Source of the DNA: Clostridiales bacterium
GTDB lineage: Bacteria > Bacillota > Clostridia > Peptostreptococcales > Anaerovoracaceae
Reading direction: 5' to 3'
Length of the DNA stretch: 6,118 nucleotides
NCBI GenBank assembly: GCA_012799165.1
Contig: JAAZLU010000076.1
Span: 1-6,118, forward strand
Shown here: positions 1 through 5,263 of the stretch, piece after piece
Layout of the letters: each line of letters starts with the position of its first letter
Position numbering within the stretch: position 1 is the stretch's first letter
Made by a program: the position numbers and the translations under genes
Notes under the pieces: model-generated
Told to the model about the DNA's origin: nothing
The model's input: only the letters and a program-made list of their open reading frames with translations
Databases searched by the model: none

Positions 1-306
1 GGTCGCGAAGGTCGTGCTCGTATCTCCGTGCACGAGCACCATGTCGGGCTTTGCTTCCTGCAGCACCGACTCGAGGCCGGTGAGCACATTCGCCGTAATC
101 ATGGAGATCGTCTGCGATGGCTTCATTATATCCAGATCGTAGTCAGGCTCGAGCTCAAAAAGCGTCAGCACCTGATCGAGCATCTCTCTATGCTGGGCAG
201 TTACGCAAAGGATGGATTCTATCTCGGGATCCTTTTCGAGCACCTGCACCAGCGGTGCCATCTTTATCGCTTCGGGTCTGGTGCCGAATACGGACATAAT
301 TTTCAT
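1..306 (-). CDS. wecB: UDP-N-acetylglucosamine 2-epimerase (non-hydrolysing), N-terminal part
   Basis: The first 102 residues of a gene that leaves the window at base 1; the family is usually about 360-390 residues. The enzyme converts UDP-GlcNAc to UDP-ManNAc in the cytoplasm, for teichoic acid linkage units or other surface polymers (called WecB or MnaA). The start reads [20 protein letters not shown], carrying the family's N-terminal [11 protein letters not shown] nucleotide-sugar motif at residues 8-18. Later come [12 protein letters not shown] (about 41-52) and [10 protein letters not shown] (about 92-101), both typical of the first Rossmann-like domain. The ATG at 306-304 is chosen because the family begins with this beta strand and GAGGAAG lies 4 bases upstream (317-311). 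It follows the tagO/wecA-like gene by 33 bases on the same strand, so the two are probably cotranscribed. Family assignment is firm; the exact polymer it serves is not visible. Confidence 0.95.
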   Translation of the reverse strand, partial: MKIMSVFGTRPEAIKMAPLVQVLEKDPEIESILCVTAQHREMLDQVLTLFELEPDYDLDIMKPSQTISMITANVLTGLESVLQEAKPDMVLVHGDTSTTFAT

Positions 307-339
307 TCTGCTTCCTCGCTTTCCCTCCGGAACTTTCGC

Positions 340-1500
340 TTACTTATTTTCGTACGCAGCTGCTTCGATCCTTTCGCCGCCCTCTGCGGAATCTTCAACT
401 TCTTCAATGTTAAATGCGCAGGATTCGTATTCTTCTTCCGGCTCAAGCGGCTGCGCGGGGGCTTCACACTCCTCTTCCCGAGGCTTACTTCCAATGCCCA
501 GGAATATCGTAATCAACGTGGCTGCAATTAGAGCCAACACCGCGCACTCCAGGCGCATATCCATGGTCCACATTATCCCCGCAACGCCCATTATCGCGCT
601 TATACAATAGAGCGCAAGCACGGTACGCCTCTGCCCGAAGCCCATCGCCATTATACGATGGTGCAGATGCCCCTTGTCGGCCTGCATTATCGGTTTTCTG
701 CTGGCCATCCTCCTTACTATAGCAAAGGTCGTGTCGAAGATAGGTATCGCAAGAATCAATATAGGTATTATGGTCGCAAACAAAGTCGTGCTTTTCGTGG
801 GTTTATCGCCTATCAACGATACACCCGCAAGCAGGTAGCCGAGCAGCATCGCGCCGGCATCTCCCATAAATATCTTCGCAGGATAGAAATTGTATAAGAG
901 AAATCCCAGAGTCGCGCCGGTCACAGCGAGCATTATTAAGCAGGTGCCCATGCGATCCGTAAGGGCTGCAGTGTAAGCCACAGCCATACAGGATATGCAG
1001 GATATTCCCGCAGCCAAACCGTCAAGTCCGTCTATCAGATTTATCGTGTTCGTAATTCCGACCACCCAGAGCACAGTCACTAAAAAGGCGACGACGCCGG
1101 GGAAGTTGATATATCGCGGACCCCAGGGCAAGAAATTTGCCATCCCTCGTATCTGCACGGTATTAAAATACAGCACCGCTGCACAAGCTATCTGGCCGAC
1201 GAGTTTCGTACGGGCTCGAAGACCCTTGATGTCGTCGATTACACCGAGAATCAGTATCATAGTGGAGCCCAATGTAAGCCCCAAGAGCTGCTGATTTATC
1301 TCCCCCCTATACAGGAAGGCCGCCATTATTCCAAGATATATCGCGACTCCGCCGAGGTAAGGCACCGGCTTTGCGTGCATACGCCTGTCGTCCATAGGAA
1401 TATCCATGGCCCCGATTTTGGACGCAATTTTGATTATGATGGGAGTGGTAATCGCTGTAACCGCAAGGGCTATCAAAAATGAAGCAAGATAAGAATTCAT
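340..1500 (-). CDS. tagO: Polyprenyl-phosphate GlcNAc-1-phosphate transferase, MraY/WecA/TagO family
   Basis: A 386-residue polytopic membrane enzyme with about ten or eleven hydrophobic segments. The family transfers a sugar-1-phosphate (usually GlcNAc-1-P from its UDP form) to undecaprenyl phosphate on the cytoplasmic face, starting teichoic acid or other glycopolymer synthesis. Visible family motifs in order: DDRRMHAKPVPYLGG (37-51), GVIDDIKGL with the Asp pair at 89-90, NLIDGLDGLAAG (154-165), FMGDAGAMLLGY with Asp214, and the cytoplasmic HLHHR (278-282), which is typical of the WecA/TagO branch. About 48 residues past the last hydrophobic segment (339-386) form an acidic tail with 17 Asp/Glu. 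The start at 1500 puts a transmembrane helix at once; GGAGG sits at 1516-1512, inside the end of the upstream deaminase gene, 11 bases before the ATG. The neighbouring UDP-GlcNAc 2-epimerase supports a TagO-like wall-polymer role. The symbol could equally be wecA. Confidence 0.93.
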   Translation of the reverse strand: MNSYLASFLIALAVTAITTPIIIKIASKIGAMDIPMDDRRMHAKPVPYLGGVAIYLGIMAAFLYRGEINQQLLGLTLGSTMILILGVIDDIKGLRARTKLVGQIACAAVLYFNTVQIRGMANFLPWGPRYINFPGVVAFLVTVLWVVGITNTINLIDGLDGLAAGISCISCMAVAYTAALTDRMGTCLIMLAVTGATLGFLLYNFYPAKIFMGDAGAMLLGYLLAGVSLIGDKPTKSTTLFATIIPILILAIPIFDTTFAIVRRMASRKPIMQADKGHLHHRIMAMGFGQRRTVLALYCISAIMGVAGIMWTMDMRLECAVLALIAATLITIFLGIGSKPREEECEAPAQPLEPEEEYESCAFNIEEVEDSAEGGERIEAAAYENK

Positions 1501-1506
1501 GAAGCT

Positions 1507-1956
1507 TTAATCCTCCATCACTTCGATAATAAGGCCGGCTTCCTCCGCCATCTGCCTTGCGAGCTCGTCGGGATAGCTTTCCTTTACGACGACCCGCTTT
1601 ATCCCCGCATTGATTATCATCTTAGTACAGATTATGCAAGGCATAGTGGTGCAATAAAGCGTCCCACCCTCTATGCTGCCACCCTTCATCGCGGCTTGAA
1701 TTATCGCGTTCTGTTCCGCGTGAAGCCCCCTGCACAGCTCGTGCATTTTGCCGGAAGGAACATTCAACTGCTCCCGCAGGCATCCTGTCTCCTCGCAGTG
1801 TTTTATCCCCCTGGGCACCCCGTTATATCCGGTAGCTATCACCCTATTATCCTTTACGATAACAGCACCTACGCCCCTTCTGAGGCAGGTGCTGCGAGTT
1901 CTGGCAAGCTCCGCCATCTTCATAAAATATTCATCCCATGTAGGTCTTTTTTTCAT
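1507..1956 (-). CDS. comEB: dCMP deaminase (ComEB-like cytidine/deoxycytidylate deaminase)
   Basis: A 149-residue zinc deaminase of normal family length. It deaminates dCMP to dUMP, the substrate of thymidylate synthase. The catalytic zinc site is visible as HAE at 79-81 (His ligand and proton-shuttling Glu) and PCIIC at 106-110 (two Cys ligands). Upstream, [19 protein letters not shown] (28-46) and the Cys-rich stretch [10 protein letters not shown] (53-62) with CRGLHAE (75-81) are typical of deoxycytidylate deaminases rather than free-cytidine deaminases. The ATG at 1956-1954 overlaps the truA stop codon by one base (TGATG), and AAAGAGG lies about 10 bases upstream inside truA, so translation is probably coupled to truA. 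Six bases separate its stop from the tagO-like gene. The name ComEB comes from the Bacillus subtilis homologue; nothing here suggests a role in competence. Confidence 0.95.
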   Translation of the reverse strand: MKKRPTWDEYFMKMAELARTRSTCLRRGVGAVIVKDNRVIATGYNGVPRGIKHCEETGCLREQLNVPSGKMHELCRGLHAEQNAIIQAAMKGGSIEGGTLYCTTMPCIICTKMIINAGIKRVVVKESYPDELARQMAEEAGLIIEVMED

Positions 1957-2729
1957 CAGTAAAATACCTCTTTAAGATAAAGTCCGCCCGGCGGCGCCGT
2001 GCGCCCGGCCCTGCCGCGGTCCTTCGATGCGATTATATCTTCCATCTCCTGCGGTGCACGCCTTCCGAATCCTATCTCGACCAGAGTGCCGCAGATTATC
2101 CTCACCATATTATACAAAAATCCGTCGCCTGCGACAGCTATCTCCAGCATTTCGGGAGAGCGCTCACTGCAGGAAAGCTCGACTTCGAAGACCGTTCGCA
2201 CCGTACTTTCTCTCGGCGTGCCCCCGGCACTCTGAAAGCAGGCGAAATCCTGCGTTCCGACGACGAAGCCCGCGGCCAGCTTCATGGCCTCGATATCCAG
2301 GGGCTCATCGACTTGGAAACAATAATCCCGCAGAAAAATATCGGCTTTTTCCGCGTTTCTTATCTTATAAATATATCGTTTTCCCTTACTGGAAAATCGC
2401 GCATGAAAATCCGGCGGCATCTCCCTCGCTTCGAGAATTTCGATCTCTCCGCATTTTCCGAAGCGGCCCCGGTAGACCCTGTCGTTGACGGCCTTGACTA
2501 TGCGCTCCGTAGGTATTCCGGAATCGAGCAAAAAACTTGCGGTCTGTCCCAGCGCATCAACCCCCGCATCCGTCCTGCTGCAGCCTTCCAAAGTTATTTC
2601 AGCACCGCAGACATCGGCGAGGGCTTCCTCGAGCTCCCCGCACACGGTTCTGGCATTGCTCTGGCGCTGCCATCCGGAAAAGTCCCTTCCGTCGTATGCA
2701 ATTTTGAGGAATATATTGCGCTCATTCAT
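1956..2729 (-). CDS. truA: tRNA pseudouridine(38-40) synthase TruA
   Basis: A 257-residue cytoplasmic enzyme that isomerises uridines 38-40 in the tRNA anticodon arm to pseudouridine. The nucleophilic Asp54 lies in [14 protein letters not shown] (49-62). Other family motifs are [13 protein letters not shown] (11-23), [14 protein letters not shown] (108-121), [10 protein letters not shown] (161-170), [18 protein letters not shown] (203-220) and the C-terminal [15 protein letters not shown]. The family usually reads RTDAGVHA; here the His is Asp58. An open frame continues to an ATG at 2831, but the extra 34 residues come from repeat DNA and lie before the conserved start, so ATG 2729 is preferred (2738 is possible). 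No good Shine-Dalgarno precedes it, unlike every other gene here; a TGCTAAAAT extended -10 ends 7 bases upstream, which would make it nearly leaderless. It is the first gene of the truA-comEB-tagO-wecB run. Confidence 0.95.
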   Translation of the reverse strand: MNERNIFLKIAYDGRDFSGWQRQSNARTVCGELEEALADVCGAEITLEGCSRTDAGVDALGQTASFLLDSGIPTERIVKAVNDRVYRGRFGKCGEIEILEAREMPPDFHARFSSKGKRYIYKIRNAEKADIFLRDYCFQVDEPLDIEAMKLAAGFVVGTQDFACFQSAGGTPRESTVRTVFEVELSCSERSPEMLEIAVAGDGFLYNMVRIICGTLVEIGFGRRAPQEMEDIIASKDRGRAGRTAPPGGLYLKEVFY

Positions 2730-2736
2730 ATAGCCC

Positions 2737-2765
2737 ATTTTAGCATAAAGCCGACGCCTCATAAA
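2737..2765 (-). promoter_or_regulatory. Candidate extended -10 promoter for the truA operon
   Basis: On the minus strand, TGCTAAAAT (2745-2737) matches an extended -10 element (TGn plus TAAAAT, 5 of 6 to consensus). The hexamer 17 bases upstream, TTTATG (2765-2760), is a poor -35, as is common with extended -10 promoters. Predicted transcription would begin around 2730-2728, essentially at the truA ATG. The glnS terminator lies upstream, so a promoter somewhere in this gap is expected. An overlapping TATGCT is a weaker alternative. Confidence 0.4.
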
Positions 2766-2777
2766 CAGAAAGACTGT

Positions 2778-2888
2778 AAAATCGGCGCAGGACCGCACTG
2801 CACCAACAAAATCAGCACAAAGCATCGACATGTAAATGCAGTCGCCGCAAAATCAAGCACAGCGCCGACATATAAATAGGGCCGCCGC
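2778..2888. repeat. Decayed tandem repeat of about 41 bases
   Basis: Two abutting units begin with AAAATC: 2808-2848 and 2849-2888. They share AGCAC, CGACAT, TAAAT and an ending in GCCGC in the same order, about three-quarters identical by eye with small indels. A third, shorter copy of the left end (AAAATCGGCGCAGGACCG) starts at 2778, 30 bases before the first. The right end of the last unit (GGGCCGCCGC) is also one arm of the glnS terminator. The copies cause the CADF duplication in the false N-terminal extension of truA. Function unknown. Confidence 0.6.
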
Positions 2889-2903
2889 GAAAGCGGAGGC
2901 CCT
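2878..2903 (-). terminator. Rho-independent terminator of glnS
   Basis: On the minus strand, GGGCCTCCGC and GCGGCGGCCC form a 10-base-pair GC-rich stem with one mismatch, closed by TTTC and extended by a further T-A... pair (2903 with 2878). It begins 15 bases after the glnS stop and is followed by the T-rich TATTTATA. The plus-strand side has no T run, so it serves glnS only. Confidence 0.85.
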
Positions 2904-2918
2904 TACAACTTAAGCATT

Positions 2919-4601
2919 TTATTTAGGTCTGTACGAACTCTTTAGTCCTACAATTTCGTTGAAGACCGGCTCCGATTCCTTCGAAAGCACTGTATCAACG
3001 ATATAGTAGCCGTTGCGGAAGAACTGGAATCGCTCGCCCGGCTCTGCATCCTTCAAGCCCGGCTCGGCCTTTGCCATGTAATTCGTCTTGCTCTCGGGGT
3101 TGTATTCGAAGCGGCCCGTCTCGTCGCTGTAACAGGCGAGGTAGCCGTAGTTGCGCACGGGTATATCGACCGCCGTCGCCGCATCTACCCAGTGGATGGT
3201 TCCCTTAGGCCTGCGCGAATCCGCGCCGGGTGTACCCGACCTCGTTTCCGGATCGTAAGTGCAGCGGACCGCAATTATATTCCCGTCCGCGTCCTTATCG
3301 ACGCCGGTGCAAGTTACAAAATACGCCCCCTTGAGCCTCACCTCGTTGCCCAGATAAAGGCGGAAATACTTCTTCGGGGGCACCTCCATAAAGTCCTCGC
3401 GCTCTATGTAAATCTCCCTCGAAAAGCTAAGCATGCGGGTTCCCTTATCGGGGTCCTGAGCGTTTTCGATCTCGCAGAGTTCCGACTTGCCTTCGGGATA
3501 GTTCTCTATTATCACTTTAATCGGATCAAGAACCACCATGCGATTTTCAACCTTATCTTTGAGGTCCTCGCGTACAAAGTATTCCAACTGGTCGTATTCC
3601 ACAAGGTTATCCGCCTTGGAAACTCCAACCGACTCGCAGAATGCGCGAAGTGCCTCGGGCGTATAACCGCGACGCCTCATTCCTGCGATGGTGCAAAGGC
3701 GCGGATCGTCCCAGCTGTCGATTAAGCCTTCGGTAACTAGTCTCTTGATATTCCGCTTGCTCATTATGGTATTGGCAAGCCCTAGTTTCGCAAATTCTAT
3801 CTGCTGAGGCGGATCGGGCCATTTCAGCTTTTCCAAGACCCAATCGTAGAGCGGCCTATGATCCTCAAATTCGAGGGTGCAGATGGAATGCGTAATCCCC
3901 TCGATCGCATCCTCCAGCGGATGAGCGTAGTCGTACATCGGGTAGATGCACCATTCGTCCCCGACATTATGGTGGGTAGCGTGAAGCACCCTGTAAAGCA
4001 CGGGATCCCTCATGTTGAAGTTCGGGGAACTCATATCTATCTTCGCACGAATGCACATCTCGCCGTCCTTGTACTTGCCGGCTCTCATGTCGCGGAAAAT
4101 CTGCAGAGACTCCTCCGCGGGGCGGTCGCGCCAGCGGCTGTCAGTTCCGGGTACCGTTATCGTACCGCGGCCTTCCCGAATCTCATCGGAACTCTCGTCG
4201 CTCGCGTAGGCATCTCCCTGCATTATCAGCTGCTCGCAGCATTCGTACATCTTTTCGAAGTAGTCGGAGGCGTATAAAAGATTGTCCCATTTAAAACCCA
4301 ACCACAGAACGTCCTCCTCGATGGAATTTACAAATTCCTCGTCCTCACTAAGCGGGTTGGTATCGTCGTACCTTAAATTGCAGCCCCCTCCGTATTTGAG
4401 AGCGGTGCCGAAGTTGAGGCATATGGATTTGCAATGACCTATATGCAGGTAACCGTTGGGTTCGGGCGGGAATCTTGTCCATACAGGGCGATCGTACTTT
4501 TCGTTCGCGAGATCCTGATCGATGATGTCGTGAATGAAATTTCCGGCCATAGTCGTGCCGTAATCGCTGCCGTCGGGCTTTTTAAACAGATCCTCTGCCA
4601 T
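2919..4601 (-). CDS. glnS: Glutaminyl-tRNA synthetase
   Basis: A 560-residue class I aminoacyl-tRNA synthetase, close to the 554 residues of the E. coli enzyme. It attaches glutamine to tRNA-Gln in the cytoplasm using ATP. The catalytic core shows FPPEPNGYLHIGH (44-56) with the HIGH signature at 53-56, LRYDDTNP (76-83), and IMSKRN (279-284), the KMSKS-loop equivalent in GlnRS. Residues after about 345 look like the two anticodon-binding beta-barrels of GlnRS (MVVLDPIKVIIENYPEG and later). FPPEPNG rather than FAPSPTG marks GlnRS rather than bacterial GluRS. The ATG at 4601-4599 has AAAGGAGG (4620-4613) 11 bases upstream. It is monocistronic by appearance: strong promoter upstream, terminator directly after the stop. 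There is no room in the roughly 40-base leader for a T-box. Many Bacillota lack this enzyme and use the GatCAB amidation route. Confidence 0.97.
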   Translation of the reverse strand: MAEDLFKKPDGSDYGTTMAGNFIHDIIDQDLANEKYDRPVWTRFPPEPNGYLHIGHCKSICLNFGTALKYGGGCNLRYDDTNPLSEDEEFVNSIEEDVLWLGFKWDNLLYASDYFEKMYECCEQLIMQGDAYASDESSDEIREGRGTITVPGTDSRWRDRPAEESLQIFRDMRAGKYKDGEMCIRAKIDMSSPNFNMRDPVLYRVLHATHHNVGDEWCIYPMYDYAHPLEDAIEGITHSICTLEFEDHRPLYDWVLEKLKWPDPPQQIEFAKLGLANTIMSKRNIKRLVTEGLIDSWDDPRLCTIAGMRRRGYTPEALRAFCESVGVSKADNLVEYDQLEYFVREDLKDKVENRMVVLDPIKVIIENYPEGKSELCEIENAQDPDKGTRMLSFSREIYIEREDFMEVPPKKYFRLYLGNEVRLKGAYFVTCTGVDKDADGNIIAVRCTYDPETRSGTPGADSRRPKGTIHWVDAATAVDIPVRNYGYLACYSDETGRFEYNPESKTNYMAKAEPGLKDAEPGERFQFFRNGYYIVDTVLSKESEPVFNEIVGLKSSYRPK

Positions 4602-4611
4602 CTTAATAAAG

Positions 4612-4620
4612 TCCTCCTTT
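4612..4620 (-). promoter_or_regulatory. Ribosome binding site of glnS
   Basis: AAAGGAGG on the minus strand (4620-4613), a near-perfect anti-16S match, 11 bases from the ATG at 4601. It fixes the glnS start. Confidence 0.85.
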
Positions 4621-4640
4621 GAATAATTAGCGAATAATTA
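4621..4640. repeat. Direct repeat of GAATAATTA in the glnS leader
   Basis: Two identical copies of GAATAATTA (4621-4629 and 4632-4640) are separated by GC, giving an 11-base period, about one helical turn. They lie between the predicted glnS transcription start (about 4640) and its Shine-Dalgarno. They could be an operator or a chance AT-rich duplication. Confidence 0.7.
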
Positions 4641-4646
4641 CTCATG

Positions 4647-4675
4647 ATTATATATCACTTGGCAGGATTGTGCAA
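4647..4675 (-). promoter_or_regulatory. glnS promoter
   Basis: On the minus strand, TTGCAC (4675-4670) and a perfect TATAAT (4652-4647) are separated by exactly 17 bases. Start of transcription is expected near 4640, giving a leader of about 40 bases. This is the strongest sigma-70/sigma-A promoter in the window. Confidence 0.85.
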
Positions 4676-4689
4676 AATAAAAAAATTCC

Positions 4690-4730
4690 TTTGGTAAATC
4701 TGTTGCATTTTCGTAAATATTTTGGTATTT
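4690..4730. promoter_or_regulatory. Candidate operator: three TTTsGTAwwT decamers
   Basis: TTTGGTAAAT (4690-4699), TTTCGTAAAT (4709-4718) and TTTGGTATTT (4721-4730) are similar decamers in the same orientation, covering the lrp promoter between its -35 flank and -10. Lrp/AsnC proteins often bind their own promoters at several degenerate AT-rich sites, so these are plausible autoregulatory sites. That role is inferred. Confidence 0.35.
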
Positions 4731-4731
4731 T
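4703..4731 (+). promoter_or_regulatory. Promoter of the Lrp-like regulator gene
   Basis: TTGCAT (4703-4708) is followed after 17 bases by TATTTT (4726-4731, 4 of 6), with TGG just before it giving an extended -10. Transcription would begin near 4738, leaving a leader of about 26 bases. Its -35 lies 27 bases from the -35 of the oppositely directed glnS promoter, so the two are back to back. Confidence 0.65.
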
Positions 4732-4763
4732 ATATGCGCTCATTGAATTTTAAGGAGGCAAAT

Positions 4764-5228
4764 ATGGCTTTAGACACTATTGACGCTCGAATACTCGAGG
4801 TGCTTCAGGAAAACGCACGCGTTTCCATATCGGAATTGTCCAAACAAGTAAATCTCTCCCTATTCGCGGTGAGTGAGCGCCTTAAAAAACTCGAAAACAG
4901 CAATGTTATCGAGCAGTACACGACGGTGCTCAACCCTTCCGCAATGGGAAAGGATCTCTCCGTGGTCATGATGATAAGCATGGAGAATCCATCCAAGACC
5001 GCAGAATTCGATCAGCTGGTTAAGGACTCTGAGGAAATTCTCGAATGTCACTATATAACCGGCGAATACGACTACGTGCTTAAAATTACCACGAAAAACA
5101 CATCTACTCTCGAAGAGCTGATGAACAGAATAAAGAGCGCGGACTGCATAAAGCACACTCAGACGAATGTAATTCTATCTACTCTCAAGCACAAGCACAG
5201 CGTCGCACCTTTAGCGACCAAGCCGTAG
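4764..5228 (+). CDS. Lrp/AsnC-family transcriptional regulator
   Basis: A 154-residue protein of standard Lrp/AsnC length. The N-terminal winged helix-turn-helix runs from ALDTIDARILEVLQENARVS through ISELSKQVNLSLFAVSERLKKLE (about 2-45). A linker, GVIEQYTTVLNP-like here as NVIEQYTTVLNPSAMG (47-62), leads into the RAM effector-binding and oligomerisation domain (about 64-142), with GEYDYVLKI (100-108), the family's G-x-YD-Y turn. Such proteins form dimers to octamers and usually sense an amino acid or other small metabolite; the ligand cannot be read from sequence. ATG 4764 is chosen because AAGGAGG (4752-4758) is 5 bases upstream; the in-frame ATG at 4734 and TTG at 4722 overlap the promoter. 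It is divergent from glnS and precedes a pseudouridine-kinase-like gene by 35 bases, so self-regulation and control of either neighbour are plausible. Confidence 0.93.
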   Translation: MALDTIDARILEVLQENARVSISELSKQVNLSLFAVSERLKKLENSNVIEQYTTVLNPSAMGKDLSVVMMISMENPSKTAEFDQLVKDSEEILECHYITGEYDYVLKITTKNTSTLEELMNRIKSADCIKHTQTNVILSTLKHKHSVAPLATKP

Positions 5229-5250
5229 CACCGAGCTGCGGCCTTTTTAT
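5222..5250 (+). terminator. Rho-independent terminator between the lrp-like gene and psuK
   Basis: GCCGTAGC (5222-5229) pairs with GCTGCGGC (5235-5242) through 8 base pairs including one G-T wobble, with loop ACCGA, followed by CTTTTTAT. The ascending arm contains the regulator's TAG stop codon. The T run ends 13 bases before the psuK ATG, so psuK needs read-through or its own promoter. Confidence 0.8.
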
Positions 5251-5252
5251 AT

Positions 5253-5259
5253 AGAGAGG
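5253..5259 (+). promoter_or_regulatory. Ribosome binding site of the psuK-like gene
   Basis: AGAGAGG lies 4 bases before the ATG at 5264 and directly after the terminator T run. It supports this start codon. Confidence 0.65.
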
Positions 5260-5263
5260 TTTT

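Noticed and set aside
28..531. 167-codon plus-strand open frame
   Set aside because: It lies antisense to the well-supported wecB and tagO-like genes, has a low-complexity His/Arg/Phe-rich translation and shows no domain.
2730..2831. 34-residue N-terminal extension of truA starting at 2831
   Set aside because: It precedes the conserved family start, is encoded by decayed repeats (duplicated CADF) and by the likely promoter, and has no ribosome binding site.
2027..2879. Two overlapping plus-strand open frames (2027-2488 and 2313-2879)
   Set aside because: Both are shadows of truA on the other strand and have no family features.
2778..2888. CRISPR array
   Set aside because: The units abut without spacers, are only about three-quarters identical, and there are no cas genes.
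3192..3725. 177-codon plus-strand open frame
   Set aside because: It is entirely antisense to glnS, whose motifs are intact; no ribosome binding site or recognisable motif.
4602..4640. T-box riboswitch upstream of glnS
   Set aside because: The leader is only about 40 bases from the predicted start and lacks any T-box sequence or terminator hairpin.
4671..4707. TGCAA...TTGCA inverted repeat as an operator
   Set aside because: The arms are simply the two divergent -35 boxes, which explains the symmetry.
4722..4763. Upstream starts for the Lrp-like gene (TTG 4722, ATG 4734)
   Set aside because: They overlap the predicted -10 or start region, while ATG 4764 has AAGGAGG at ideal spacing and matches the family's N-terminus.
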